DNA of 45,769 nucleotides from Rhodococcus sp. IEGM 1379. GTDB taxonomy: Bacteria; Actinomycetota; Actinomycetes; Mycobacteriales; Mycobacteriaceae. Location of the stretch: assembly GCF_030056815.1 (NCBI RefSeq), contig NZ_JASHKR010000018.1, positions 1 to 45,769 of the forward strand, in the 5' to 3' direction. The notes below the pieces were generated by a model. The model made no database searches. It worked only from the letters and a program-made list of their open reading frames with translations, and was not told where the DNA came from. Numbering within the stretch: position 1 is the stretch's first letter; each line of letters starts with the position of its first letter. Of this stretch, positions 26,848 through 35,863 are shown piece by piece. Made by a program: the position numbers and the translations under genes.

Positions 26848-27333
26848 TCAGGCTCGCTTCGCCAAGTGATCGGTGACAGTCTTCCAATTGGGAAACTTGT
26901 TGGTGCCGAACTCGATCCATTCGCCTTCGAACTTGTCTGCTCCATTGGCACCGCGGTCGTCGACCAGGAAATCGCCGCGGTTGAGGTGTTTGTGGTGCGA
27001 GAGGATCAGCCGCTTGTATGCGACACTGCCCTCCTCCATCCCGAGGTGCTCCTGAACCCACAGGACCTTGTCGTGCCACGCCGTTGCGTTCTTCCAGGGT
27101 GCCGTCGACAGGATGTAGGTGTCGAACTGTTCGGCGAGCCGGTGGTACGCCTCGATGGCGCCGTCGACGGGATCCATCCGCGAGAAGATGTGCGGCGCTT
27201 CGTCGAGGTCGTCCTTGAACTTCTCGCGAACGTTGTCGGTGAGACGATCGATACCGGACTGGAAGTTGACGAGAGTGTTGTCGAGGTCGATATAGAGGAT
27301 CTTCTTAGTAGTGGGCTTCACAGAATCGGGCAT
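26848..27333 (-). CDS. HAD-superfamily 5'(3')-deoxyribonucleotidase-like protein
   Basis: A 161-residue HAD hydrolase of the NT5C type. The nucleophile motif is IDLDNTLVNF (Asp 16 and Asp 18), the second motif is ILSTAPW with its Ser/Thr, and the third/fourth region is GDFLVDDRGANGADKF, with Lys in the preceding helix (KRLILSHHKHL). It probably dephosphorylates nucleoside monophosphates; substrate is unverified. ATG 27333 has AAAGG upstream. Convergent with purA. Confidence 0.88.
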   Translation of the reverse strand: MPDSVKPTTKKILYIDLDNTLVNFQSGIDRLTDNVREKFKDDLDEAPHIFSRMDPVDGAIEAYHRLAEQFDTYILSTAPWKNATAWHDKVLWVQEHLGMEEGSVAYKRLILSHHKHLNRGDFLVDDRGANGADKFEGEWIEFGTNKFPNWKTVTDHLAKRA

Positions 27334-27596
27334 TGGAGCCTTTCGTCAAGCGGAAGGAGTCCAGTTTTATGGAACTGGACTGAGATCAGTGATTTTTTCC
27401 CCTTCTTCACAATCGCACAGGGCACCGACAGGTTTGTCAGCGCCGGCTTCCGGCCTGTTGTCAATGACTCTGCCAAGGGTCGCAGCCAGGCGAAACTGCT
27501 CCGCACGGATGAATGTTCCCTCGCCGTCGGCGGGTGCAAAAAGTACACGGCAGCCACGAAGAGTCCGAAGCTAACGAGGGTGGCGAAGGTAGTCAT
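27318..27596 (-). CDS. Possible small membrane protein (doubtful)
   Basis: A 92-codon frame from ATG 27596 whose first ~25 residues form a good membrane helix (TLVSFGLFVAAVYFL). The rest is basic and unremarkable. It overlaps the start of the nucleotidase gene by 16 bp and has no clear ribosome site. I give it low confidence; a shorter peptide or no gene is just as likely. Confidence 0.3.
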   Translation of the reverse strand: MTTFATLVSFGLFVAAVYFLHPPTAREHSSVRSSFAWLRPLAESLTTGRKPALTNLSVPCAIVKKGKKSLISVQFHKTGLLPLDERLQCPIL

Positions 27597-27657
27597 GCAC
27601 TCATGATCGAGTCGACTGGTATTGAAATATATAGCCAAGTTGTCGATACTGGACCGC
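27334..27657. other. Intergenic region with inverted repeat and CTGGAC-type half-sites
   Basis: 324 bp between the nucleotidase start and the MocR start. It holds a perfect inverted repeat (27358-27366 and 27373-27381, AGTCCAGTT...AACTGGACT), a T6 run at 27393-27398, and ACTGGTATTG (27615) and ACTGGACC (27648) beside the MocR start. The half-site resembles the CTGGACYTAA box known for TauR-type MocR regulators. Confidence 0.5.
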
Positions 27658-29133
27658 ATGATGACTCGAGTTCTCGGTGCCCGCTCACTTGCCCGTGATC
27701 TTGGGTCGTGGCAGGAAGAGTCGGGTCGACGCCCCGCCTATCGTGCATTGGCCGACGGTATCCGCCTGCTCGTGCACGACGGCCGCATCCCGCTGGGAGT
27801 GGCGCTCCCGAGTGAGCGTGAACTGGCAACGGTGCTCGAACTCAGCCGGACCACGATCACGTCGTCGTACTCGGTTCTGCGGGACGAGGGTTATCTGATC
27901 AGCAAGCAAGGCTCGCGCAGTACTGTCGCATTGCCGGCCGGTGCGCGGCCCAACGGGTTGATGTTCCGCTCGCACCAACCTGGCCCCAGTGGTCCCGTCG
28001 TCGACCTCAGTTACGCCGCCATGGCGGCGCCGGCCGCGCAAGTAGAACTCGCATATGCGTCTGCGCTGGCGGCACTTCCGGAGTTTCTGCCCACGCACGG
28101 TATGGAGCCGATCGGTATCGGTGATCTGCGTGACGTTATCGCTCGGCGCTACACCGCCCGCGGATTGCCCACCACTCCCGAGCAGATCATGGTGACGTCC
28201 GGCGCGCAGCATGCCCTGCGACTGTTGCTGTCGGTGCTTACCTCGCCCGGTGAGCGAGTGCTGGTGGATCACCCGACGTATCCCAATGCGCTGGAAGCGA
28301 TTCGGCGAAACGGTGCACGCCCGGTTCCGGTTCCGGTACGTCCCGAGTTTGCTGCGGTGGGAGCGTGGGATCTTGACGGAATTCGTAGTGCGGCAAGGCA
28401 AACCGCAGCCCGCATGGCCTATCTCATTCCTGATTTTCACAACCCGACGGGTCTCTGCATGGACGCCGCCGGACGCGTGGAACTCGCGAAGATCGCCCAC
28501 GAAACCCGAATGACGCTTGTCGTCGACGAGACGATGGTTGATCTGTGGCTGGACGGTCCGCCGCCGGCGCCGGTGGCCGCCCACTGTCGCGGAACTGCGA
28601 AAACTGATGTGGTGACACTCGGATCTACCGCGAAATCACTGTGGGGCGGGCTGCGAGTGGGCTGGATTCGAGCGGATTCCGCACTGATCACGCAGTTGGT
28701 AGGAGCACGAGCGGCCGTCGACCTCGGTACGCCGATCATGGATCAGCTTGCCGCAGCGTACCTCCTGGCCGATGACAGACTGATACTCGAAGAGCGTCGC
28801 GAAGTACTTCGTCGGCAGCGAGCGGTGCTGCTCGACGCGGTAGCCGAGCGACTTCCGGACTGGACCCCCACCATCGGCTCGGGCGGAATGTCGGTGTGGA
28901 TGCGCATGTCGGCCCCCGTGTCCACGGCGTTGGCGGCAGTGGCACCCAACTTCGGGGTATTGCTCGCGGCCGGCCCCAGATTTGGCGTCGAAGGTGCTTT
29001 CGAGCGGTTTATCCGGGTGCCGTATGCACGATCGTCGGAGGATCTTGTTCGCGGAGTTGCTTCCATCGCCGCTGCATACGCCACACTTGCCACCGATCGG
29101 GACGTTGCCGATCAGAGGATGGTCGTGGTCTGA
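27658..29133 (+). CDS. MocR-type GntR regulator with aminotransferase domain
   Basis: A 491-residue fusion. The N-terminal GntR winged helix covers about residues 14-85 (LPSERELATVLELSRTTITSSY). A class I/II aminotransferase-like domain follows, with ITSGAQHALRLLL-type and DFHNPTG segments and the PLP lysine in LGSTAKSLWGGLRVGW. MocR proteins bind PLP or an amine adduct and act on B6, GABA, taurine or similar pathways. ATG 27658 is used with ATG 27661 next to it; TTG 27622 would add a non-family head. The following methyltransferase gene is 62 bp downstream. Targets are unknown; the upstream half-sites suggest self-control. Confidence 0.9.
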   Translation: MMTRVLGARSLARDLGSWQEESGRRPAYRALADGIRLLVHDGRIPLGVALPSERELATVLELSRTTITSSYSVLRDEGYLISKQGSRSTVALPAGARPNGLMFRSHQPGPSGPVVDLSYAAMAAPAAQVELAYASALAALPEFLPTHGMEPIGIGDLRDVIARRYTARGLPTTPEQIMVTSGAQHALRLLLSVLTSPGERVLVDHPTYPNALEAIRRNGARPVPVPVRPEFAAVGAWDLDGIRSAARQTAARMAYLIPDFHNPTGLCMDAAGRVELAKIAHETRMTLVVDETMVDLWLDGPPPAPVAAHCRGTAKTDVVTLGSTAKSLWGGLRVGWIRADSALITQLVGARAAVDLGTPIMDQLAAAYLLADDRLILEERREVLRRQRAVLLDAVAERLPDWTPTIGSGGMSVWMRMSAPVSTALAAVAPNFGVLLAAGPRFGVEGAFERFIRVPYARSSEDLVRGVASIAAAYATLATDRDVADQRMVVV

Positions 29134-29195
29134 GAGGAGTGGCTGCCAGAACTGGGTACTCAATCTGGAAGCGGGGACGAATCCAGGAGGTATCG

Positions 29196-30284
29196 ATGGC
29201 AGCCGTCGACGAAAACAACGCGTCGGAGATTTTGGCAGATCGATTGTTTGCGGCCACGATCGGCGCGGCCGAACTCCAAGCGGTGTACCTCGGTGATCGA
29301 CTCGGCTGGTATCGGGCACTCGCCGATCATGGTCCGCTCACGTCGACGGAATTAGCCGACCGGACCGCAACGGTCGAGCGGTATGCCCGCGAATGGTTGG
29401 AACATCAGGCTGTGTCGGGGTATCTCGATGTCAGTGCCGATTCCGACCGTCGATACAGCCTGTCTGCCGAGCATGCCGCTGTGCTGCTCGATTGTGACAG
29501 CCTGCTGTATCTGACGCCGTTGTCACGATTGTTCGTTGCGACGACGACGTCGATGCCGCGGTTGCTCGACGCGTATCGCCACGGCGGCGGGGTCACATGG
29601 GAATCGATGGGTGCGGACGCCAGAGAAGGCCAGGCGTTGATGAATCGGCCGATGTACCTACGGCAGTTGTGTCAGGAATTTCTGCCGACCATTGCGGATT
29701 TGCATGCGACGTTGACCGGCGGCGCCAAGGTCGCCGATCTCGGCATGGGCGAGGGCTGGTCGTCGGTGGCGCTTGCGCTCGGCTACCCGAACGTCGAGGT
29801 TCACGGGTTCGATGTGGACGCGGCCTCGGTGGCAGCGGCGCGGCGTCACGCCCGGGACAACGGCGTCGACGACCGCGTTCATTTCTCGTTGGTCGACGTA
29901 GCCGGCCAGGCGCACGAGCTGGGGCGCGCGGACACGGGCACCTACGACGCCGTTTTTGCTTTCGAGTGTGTGCACGACGTGCCGGATCCCGTGGGCTTCC
30001 TCTCGACCGCAAGGTCGATTGCGCAGCCGGGTGCGCCGGTGATCGTCGTCGACGAACGGACTGCAGATACTTTTGATCCGGAGGCCGGGAAGGTGGAGCA
30101 ACTGCTCTACGGATTTTCGTTGACGTGCTGCCTGCCGGACAGTCTCGCGCATCCGGGGAGCGTCGGAACGGGAACGGTGATGCGGAGGTCGACGCTCGAA
30201 AGTTATGCCTTGGCAGCAGGTTTCGAGAGGGTCGATGTGCTGCCGATCGAGCACGAGTTCCTGCGGTTCTACCGGTTGGGCTAG
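29196..30284 (+). CDS. SAM-dependent class I methyltransferase with N-terminal winged-helix-like domain
   Basis: A 362-residue enzyme. The first ~110 residues look like the dimerisation/winged-helix part of small-molecule O-methyltransferases (AAELQAVYLGDRLGWYRAL ... LTSTELADRTATVERYAREW). The SAM-binding motif I is VADLGMGEGWSSVALAL near residue 180, then FDVDAAS and a post-I acidic residue, and FECVHDVPDP near residue 255. A perfect AGGAGG sits 5 bp before ATG 29196. Substrate unknown. It is co-oriented with the MocR regulator and convergent with the racemase through palindrome copy 2. Confidence 0.88.
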   Translation: MAAVDENNASEILADRLFAATIGAAELQAVYLGDRLGWYRALADHGPLTSTELADRTATVERYAREWLEHQAVSGYLDVSADSDRRYSLSAEHAAVLLDCDSLLYLTPLSRLFVATTTSMPRLLDAYRHGGGVTWESMGADAREGQALMNRPMYLRQLCQEFLPTIADLHATLTGGAKVADLGMGEGWSSVALALGYPNVEVHGFDVDAASVAAARRHARDNGVDDRVHFSLVDVAGQAHELGRADTGTYDAVFAFECVHDVPDPVGFLSTARSIAQPGAPVIVVDERTADTFDPEAGKVEQLLYGFSLTCCLPDSLAHPGSVGTGTVMRRSTLESYALAAGFERVDVLPIEHEFLRFYRLG

Positions 30285-30335
30285 CGCCCCTGCGCGCCTT
30301 TTCGGTAGTGGGCCCTACCAAAAAGGCGCACAGGC
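30285..30335. terminator. Long palindromic bidirectional terminator (dispersed element, copy 2)
   Basis: Arms 30289-30308 and 30315-30334 match at 18 of 20 positions around TGGGCC. The right arm has the same CTACCAAAAAGG core as copy 1 at 4055-4103, and both copies directly follow a TAG stop with the context CTAGCGCC. It separates the methyltransferase from the convergent racemase gene. Confidence 0.8.
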
Positions 30336-30340
30336 GGAGC

Positions 30341-31441
30341 CTACTTCCAAACCGTCTCGATATCCGTCGCCTCACGGGCCGGCGCGGACGGGACTGCAGC
30401 CGGAGTGCGAGAGAAGCGCGGGGCCGGAGCGTGCTGGGTGACGCCGTCGATTTCGATGAGCGAACCGCGGGCGGCGATGTGCTCGTTGGACGGTGCTTCG
30501 GCGAAGGTCAGGACCGGCGAGACGCACGCGTCGGTGCCGAGGAAGATCTTGGCCCACTCGTCGCGGGTCTTCGAGAGGAACTTCTCGGTGAAGAGCACCT
30601 TCAGCTCGTCCCACTTGCTCGAGTCCATCTGGTGGGGGAGCGTCGCGGGATCGATCTCGAGGCCCTCGAGCAGCAGTGCGTAGAACTGCGGTTCGATGGA
30701 TCCGACGGCCATGTACTTGCCGTCGGAGGTCTCGTAGGTGTCGTAGAACGGTGCGCCCGTGTCGAGGAGGTTGACTCCACGCTCGTCGGACCAGACGCCA
30801 CGGCCACGGAACGCCCACATCATGTGTGAGAGCGCGAGGGTGCCGTCGACCATGGCGGCGTCGACGACCTGCCCCTTGCCGGAGACGGAGCGTTCGACGA
30901 GGGCGGACAGGATGCCGAAGATCAGGAACATGGAACCGCCGCCGAAATCGCCGACCATGTTGAGCGGCGGAACGGGGCGTTCACCCTTGCGGCCGATGGC
31001 GTTGAGGACACCGGTGAGGGAGATGTAGTTGATGTCGTGACCGGCTGCGCTGGCCAGCGGGCCTTCCTGGCCCCAGCCCGTCATACGGCCGTAGACCAGA
31101 CGAGGATTGCGCTCGAGGGCCACGTCGGGGCCCAGGCCCATGCGTTCCATGACGCCCGGACGGAAGCCCTCGATGACGACGTCGGCGCGCTCGATCAGGT
31201 CCAGGACCTTTGCGACGTCGGCCGGATCCTTGAGGTTGGCTTCGACGATGCGGCGTCCGCGCTTGATCTGATCAGTTGAGCCGGCATCCTGCGGGATCGG
31301 GGCGGCGCGCTGCACGATGACGATGTCGGCACCCATGTCGGCCAGAAGTGTCGCCGCGTGCGGACCTGGTCCCAGTCCGGCGAATTCGACGATCCGAATA
31401 CCCGCGAGCGGGCCCTTTTTCTCCACGGTTTCTGCAGACAC
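30341..31441 (-). CDS. mcr: Alpha-methylacyl-CoA racemase (CaiB/BaiF CoA-transferase family)
   Basis: A 366-residue family III CoA-transferase-fold protein of the racemase branch, which inverts the 2-methyl centre of branched acyl-CoA so beta-oxidation can proceed. It matches the known catalytic pair: His 135 in AAGHDINYISLTGVL and Asp 165 in MVGDFGGGSMFL, as in mycobacterial MCR. The N-terminus LAGIRIVEFAGLGPGPHAA and the GFRPGVMERMGLGP block are typical. GTG 31441 follows GGAG with 5-bp spacing. It probably serves sterol side-chain or methyl-branched lipid breakdown. Convergent with the methyltransferase. Confidence 0.92.
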   Translation of the reverse strand: MSAETVEKKGPLAGIRIVEFAGLGPGPHAATLLADMGADIVIVQRAAPIPQDAGSTDQIKRGRRIVEANLKDPADVAKVLDLIERADVVIEGFRPGVMERMGLGPDVALERNPRLVYGRMTGWGQEGPLASAAGHDINYISLTGVLNAIGRKGERPVPPLNMVGDFGGGSMFLIFGILSALVERSVSGKGQVVDAAMVDGTLALSHMMWAFRGRGVWSDERGVNLLDTGAPFYDTYETSDGKYMAVGSIEPQFYALLLEGLEIDPATLPHQMDSSKWDELKVLFTEKFLSKTRDEWAKIFLGTDACVSPVLTFAEAPSNEHIAARGSLIEIDGVTQHAPAPRFSRTPAAVPSAPAREATDIETVWK

Positions 31442-31469
31442 ACGAACTCCATTTCCGACGGTGAAATTG

Positions 31470-31503
31470 CTTCTGGCCCGACGGTAACCTGTCGGGCCAG
31501 AAG
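31470..31503. terminator. Hairpin downstream of the ABC exporter operon
   Basis: A perfect 13-bp stem, CTTCTGGCCCGAC (31470-31482) with its complement at 31491-31503. On the minus strand it lies after the ABC exporter stop and before the racemase start. A second small hairpin (CAGGAGT ... ACTCCTG, 31532-31555) is closer to the exporter stop. Confidence 0.7.
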
Positions 31504-31565
31504 TGTGTGCCCCGGGGCACTATGTCGGTATCAGGAGTCTGCGATCACACTCCTGGGGCGTTGAA

Positions 31566-33665
31566 TTAGACCGCGGCGCCCTCGAATTGTGCGTTGTAGA
31601 GGCGGAAGTACGCACCGCCGTGGGCGATCAGTTGATCGTGTGTGCCCTGTTCGACGATTTGACCGGCTTCCATCACCACGATCAGATCTGCAGTACGGAT
31701 GGTGGAGAGTCGGTGCGCGATGATGAAGCTGGTGCGCCCGGTCCGTAGAGCGGACATGGCTTGCTGCACAAGCTGTTCCGTGCGGGTGTCGACGGAGCTG
31801 GTTGCCTCGTCGAGGATCAGGAGTGAGGGCTCGGACAGGAACGCTCGGGCGATCGTGATGAGTTGCTTCTCGCCCGAACTGATGTTGGACGCTTCCTCGT
31901 CGAGCACGGTGTCGTAGCCGTCGGGCAGGGTGTGGATGAAACGGTCCACGAATGCTGCTCGGGCGGCTTCTTGGATGTCGTGTTCGCTGGCACCGATGCG
32001 ACCGTAGGCGATGTTCTCGCGAATGGTGCCGCCGAACAGCCAGGTGTCCTGCAGGACCATGCCGACATGCTTGCGGAGGTCCGCGCGACGCATGTGCGAG
32101 ATGTCGATGTCGTCGATGGTTATTCGACCGGAATCGACTTCGTAGAACCGCATGATGAGGTTGACGAGGGTTGTCTTGCCGGCGCCGGTGGGACCGACGA
32201 TTGCGACGGTCTGACCGGATTCGGCAGTGAGGCTGACGTTCTCGATGAGCGGCTTGTCCTTGTCGTAGCGGAACGAGACGTTGTCGAAAACGACAGTGCC
32301 GACGCTGCGATGACGGCCGGCCTGCTCGGGCACGAGCGGAACGTCGATGTCGGGGGACTGTTCGGGCTCGTCGAGCAGTTCGAAGACGCGTTCCGCCGAC
32401 GCCGCCCCGGACTGCAGGCTGGACGACATCGATGCGATCTGGGTGAGCGGCGAGCTGAACTGGCGTGAGTAGACGATGAACGCCTGGACGTCGCCAAGTG
32501 ACATGTTGCCGCTGGCAACTTTGAGCGCGCCCACCACTGCGAGCAGCACGTACGTGATATTTCCGACGAAGTTCATCACCGGCATGATCAGGCTGGACAG
32601 GAACTGGGCGCCGAACGACGCGTCGAGCAGTTTCTTGTTCTGTACCGCGAACTCGCGCTCGGCCTCGGCCTGGTGTCCGTAGACACGGACCAGATCGCGG
32701 CCACTGTAGGTTTCCTCGATCTGTGCGTTGATCTTGCCGGTTTCTTCCCACTGCGCTTTGAAGAGAACCTGGGCGCGCTTTGCGACGCGGGCTACCAGCA
32801 GTACCGACACGGGCACGGCAATCAGCGCGATCAGCGAGAGCATCGGCGAAATGACGAACATCATCACGAGGACACCGATGACCGTCAACACGGATGTCAG
32901 CAGCGAGGTTAACGTCTGAGACAAGGTAGACGCCACGTTGTCGATGTCGTTGGTGACACGGCTGAGGACTTCGCCGCGTGGTGTTCTGTCGAAGTAGGGC
33001 AACGGAAGTCGGTGAATTTTCGCTTCGACTTCGGCACGCAACTTGTAGATCGTTCGCTGCACGATGATGTTGAGCAGGAACGCTTCGACCCAGGCCAGCA
33101 ACGATGCCAGTACGTACACGCCGATGGCGAGCATGATGACCTTGCCGATGGCATCGAAGTCCAGTCCGACGCCCGGAACGACGTCGGACGAGTTGGCGAC
33201 GAGATCCGCGAACGTCGAATTACCCGATGCACGAATGGCTTCCGCGGCCTGTTCGCGAGTGAGACCAGCAGGCAGGCTCTTGCCGATGAATCCGGCGAAG
33301 ATGAGGTCGGTGACGTGGCCCAGGATCTTGGGAACCGCAACCGAGAGCGCGATACTGCTGATCGTCGCAACAAGTACGACGAATACGGCAAGCTTGTGCG
33401 GCTTCAGCAGTGCCAGAAGCCGTTTCATCGTGGCTTTGAACTGCTTGGGTTTGGTGGCCGGCGTGGCCGACGCCGGTGGTGGTTTGGGTTCGGCGTCGCC
33501 CGCAGGCTTGGGCACGGGGCCGTCGCCGGGTGGGGGATCGGCCGGCGCAGTGGGGTTGTCGGAGGCATCAGGTTCTGCCGGGATCTTCGCGAAGACGACG
33601 GTAGGGGTGTCGTCGAGATACTGGCGATTGGCCGCGCCGAAGGTGGGATCCTGCGGATTGGTCAT
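31566..33665 (-). CDS. ABC exporter half-transporter, canonical-ATPase subunit
   Basis: A 699-residue type IV (B-family) ABC exporter half. The first ~100 residues are a Pro/Ala-rich cytoplasmic extension, then six membrane segments (about residues 95-390), and the nucleotide-binding domain. Walker A is GPTGAGKTT, the signature is ISSGEKQ (degenerate, instead of LSGGQ), Walker B is LLILDEAT with the catalytic Glu, and the switch is IIAHRLST with the His. It pairs with the next-upstream half-transporter, overlapping by 4 bp (ATGA). The pair is built like heterodimeric multidrug or lipid exporters. Substrate unknown. Confidence 0.93.
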   Translation of the reverse strand: MTNPQDPTFGAANRQYLDDTPTVVFAKIPAEPDASDNPTAPADPPPGDGPVPKPAGDAEPKPPPASATPATKPKQFKATMKRLLALLKPHKLAVFVVLVATISSIALSVAVPKILGHVTDLIFAGFIGKSLPAGLTREQAAEAIRASGNSTFADLVANSSDVVPGVGLDFDAIGKVIMLAIGVYVLASLLAWVEAFLLNIIVQRTIYKLRAEVEAKIHRLPLPYFDRTPRGEVLSRVTNDIDNVASTLSQTLTSLLTSVLTVIGVLVMMFVISPMLSLIALIAVPVSVLLVARVAKRAQVLFKAQWEETGKINAQIEETYSGRDLVRVYGHQAEAEREFAVQNKKLLDASFGAQFLSSLIMPVMNFVGNITYVLLAVVGALKVASGNMSLGDVQAFIVYSRQFSSPLTQIASMSSSLQSGAASAERVFELLDEPEQSPDIDVPLVPEQAGRHRSVGTVVFDNVSFRYDKDKPLIENVSLTAESGQTVAIVGPTGAGKTTLVNLIMRFYEVDSGRITIDDIDISHMRRADLRKHVGMVLQDTWLFGGTIRENIAYGRIGASEHDIQEAARAAFVDRFIHTLPDGYDTVLDEEASNISSGEKQLITIARAFLSEPSLLILDEATSSVDTRTEQLVQQAMSALRTGRTSFIIAHRLSTIRTADLIVVMEAGQIVEQGTHDQLIAHGGAYFRLYNAQFEGAAV

Positions 33666-35395
33666 GCGCTCAGCTCCGCGGGAATCTGGGACGCCACGAT
33701 CTCTTGGTACGTGGGGCAGTTGGCCAGGAGGAAGTTGTGGTCACCGAGTCCGACGGGCGACCCGTCGTCGAGGACCATGATCTGGTCGGCGTCGATAATG
33801 GAAGAAATACGTTGCGCGACGACGATGACTGTTGTCGAGGTCGTGACTGCGCGTAGTGCGGCGCGGACGGCTACATCGGTGTGCATGTCGAGTGCCGAGA
33901 AGGAATCGTCGAACACGAGGATCCGCGGCTTGCGGACGACGGCGCGGGCGATGGCCAGTCGTTGACGCTGACCACCGGAGAGGTTCGTTCCGCCTTGGGA
34001 GATCGGTGAGTCCAGGCCCTGCGAAAGCTCACGGACGAAGCCGTCGGCTTGCGCGATGGTGAGTGCATCCCAGATATCCGCGTCGGTTGCGGCTGGGTTT
34101 CCGTACCTGATGTTGGTGGCGATGGTCCCGGCGAACAGATAGGCCTTCTGCGGCACGTAACCGAAGTTGGTGAACAGTTCGTCCTGATCCCAGCCGCGGA
34201 CGTCCAGGCCGTCGATCAGGACAGCTCCGGCCGTGACGTCGACGAGGCGCGGGATGAGTGAAACGAGGGTGGACTTGCCGCTGCCGGTACTACCGACGAT
34301 GGCTGTGACCGTTCCGGGTAGGCAACGCATCGACACACCGCTCAGGACGGGAGTTTCGGCACCTGGGTAACTGAACCCGGCTCCACCGAACTCGACGACG
34401 CCGTACGGGTTTGTCGGGCGTAGGGGCTGCGACGGCGCCGGCACCGACGGCTCGGTGTCGATCACTTCGGTGATGCGGTCGGCGCAGACAGCGGCGCGAG
34501 GAATGACGACGGCCAGCATCGTTGCCATCAGGACGGACATCAGGATCTGCATGACGTAGGCGAGGAATGCGCTGATCTGTCCGATCTGCATGTCGCCGGT
34601 GTCGACGAGGTGCGCACCGAACCACAGGACCGCGACGCTGGACATGTTGGCGATCAGCATGATCGTCGGCATGAGTACAGCTTGATACCGGCCGATGAGC
34701 ATGGCCGTGTCGGTCAGTTCCTTGTTGGCTTTGTCGAAACGCATCGTTTCGTCGGGTTCGCGGACGAACGCGCGGATGACGCGCATACCTGTGAGCTGCT
34801 CACGAAGTGAGCGGTTAATGTTGTCGATCCGGGTCTGCATGGTGCGGAAGTGCGGGATCAGTCGGGCGATGACCACCGCGACGGTAATACCCAGAAGCGG
34901 CACCGAAATAGTCAAGAGCCATGACATTTGCAGGTTCTCCCGCAGGGCCATGACGATTCCGCCGATGCACATGAGCGGGGCACTGACGAGCATCGACGCA
35001 GTCAGCATCACGAGGGTTTGGATCTGCAGTACGTCGTTGGTGTTTCTGGTGATCAACGTGGGCGCTCCGAAACCGGAGAACTCGCGATCGGAGAAGCTGC
35101 CGACTGCCTTGTAGACCGCTGCTCGGACGTCGTGACCGAAGCCCATCGAGGACTTGGCAGCGAGGAACGTCGAAGCTACCGAGGCAAGGATCGTTGCCAA
35201 GGAGACCAGCAGCATGATTCCGCCGGTCGACATGATGAATCCGGTGTCGCCGCGAGCGACGCCGTCGTCGATGATTCGGGCATTCAAGGTAGGCAGAATG
35301 AGTGCCGCGATTGCGCCGAACAGTTGTAGTGCCAGCACTCCTGCGAGGAGCCAACGGTACGGAGGCAGGTATGCCTTGAGCAGTTTTGCTAGCAC
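33662..35395 (-). CDS. ABC exporter half-transporter, degenerate-ATPase subunit
   Basis: A 577-residue half-exporter with six membrane segments and an ATPase domain. Walker A GSTGSGKST (about residues 373-381) and the signature LSGGQ are intact. Walker B ends ILVFDD, with Asp where the catalytic Glu should be, and the switch is VVAQRISS, with Gln for His. So this subunit gives a full signature motif to its partner but forms the degenerate site itself, as in TM287/288-type heterodimers. GTG 35395 is chosen as it begins at the family start (LLKAYLPPYRW); a longer frame to 35557 has no support. First gene of the two-gene operon. Confidence 0.93.
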   Translation of the reverse strand: MLAKLLKAYLPPYRWLLAGVLALQLFGAIAALILPTLNARIIDDGVARGDTGFIMSTGGIMLLVSLATILASVASTFLAAKSSMGFGHDVRAAVYKAVGSFSDREFSGFGAPTLITRNTNDVLQIQTLVMLTASMLVSAPLMCIGGIVMALRENLQMSWLLTISVPLLGITVAVVIARLIPHFRTMQTRIDNINRSLREQLTGMRVIRAFVREPDETMRFDKANKELTDTAMLIGRYQAVLMPTIMLIANMSSVAVLWFGAHLVDTGDMQIGQISAFLAYVMQILMSVLMATMLAVVIPRAAVCADRITEVIDTEPSVPAPSQPLRPTNPYGVVEFGGAGFSYPGAETPVLSGVSMRCLPGTVTAIVGSTGSGKSTLVSLIPRLVDVTAGAVLIDGLDVRGWDQDELFTNFGYVPQKAYLFAGTIATNIRYGNPAATDADIWDALTIAQADGFVRELSQGLDSPISQGGTNLSGGQRQRLAIARAVVRKPRILVFDDSFSALDMHTDVAVRAALRAVTTSTTVIVVAQRISSIIDADQIMVLDDGSPVGLGDHNFLLANCPTYQEIVASQIPAELSA

Positions 35396-35603
35396 GGCGA
35401 TCCCGATCGGGCTGCCACGCGTTCCGGATTGATCACATGCACACGGTATGACAGATGCGCATCCTTGCGGGCACCGACTCGTGCGATTGCTGAGGTTATT
35501 CCGAATTGAACGTGGAGTGGCGACGGCAGCTGAGGGGTTACGACCGTAATGTGACAAAATGTGTCTGAAAGTTGTCTGCTAGTCCCGTTTGCCCAGGAAT
35601 TAG

Positions 35604-35619
35604 TGTGATCTATAACACA
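35604..35619. promoter_or_regulatory. CRP/GlxR-type binding site
   Basis: TGTGATCTATAACACA fits TGTGA-N6-TCACA at 9 of 10 fixed positions. It is centred about 92 bp upstream of the TSS inferred from the promoter at 35668-35696, a spacing used by CRP-type activators. Confidence 0.6.
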
Positions 35620-35667
35620 TTGTTATTGTTCCGTTACTGAAAATAATCGACTTTACCTGCAGGTTTA

Positions 35668-35696
35668 TTGAAAATGTTAAGCGCGGTAACGTTAAT
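35668..35696 (+). promoter_or_regulatory. Candidate promoter of the small-protein gene
   Basis: TTGAAA (35668-35673), a 17-bp spacer and GTTAAT (35691-35696). It would give a leader of about 200 nt before ATG 35906. Confidence 0.5.
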
Positions 35697-35832
35697 TAGC
35701 GGTCAGATAGCTCGACAATCGAGATGGGGCCGTCTATAAATGCAATCAGCGCAGTTTCGTGCGCTGCATCACAGCTCGGGATGTCACAGGGGATGACAGA
35801 ATTTCTGCCCCTCTGTGCCATGGGTTCCCGGA

Positions 35833-35863
35833 CTGCTTCGGTCACCGCCTGCGACCGAAGCAG
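35833..35863 (+). promoter_or_regulatory. Leader hairpin upstream of the 49-residue protein
   Basis: A perfect 11-bp stem, CTGCTTCGGTC (35833-35843) and its complement (35853-35863), with a 9-nt loop. No T-run follows, so it looks like a stability or regulatory stem and not a terminator. It ends 42 nt before the start codon. Confidence 0.6.

Noticed and set aside
35396-35557. N-terminal extension of the first ABC half-transporter
   Set aside because: The added 54 residues have no hydrophobic or family character and the GTG at 35395 gives the normal start.
35549-35567. Second CRP-like site (TGTGACAAAATGTGTC)
   Set aside because: Its right half does not match TCACA, so only the site at 35604 was kept.
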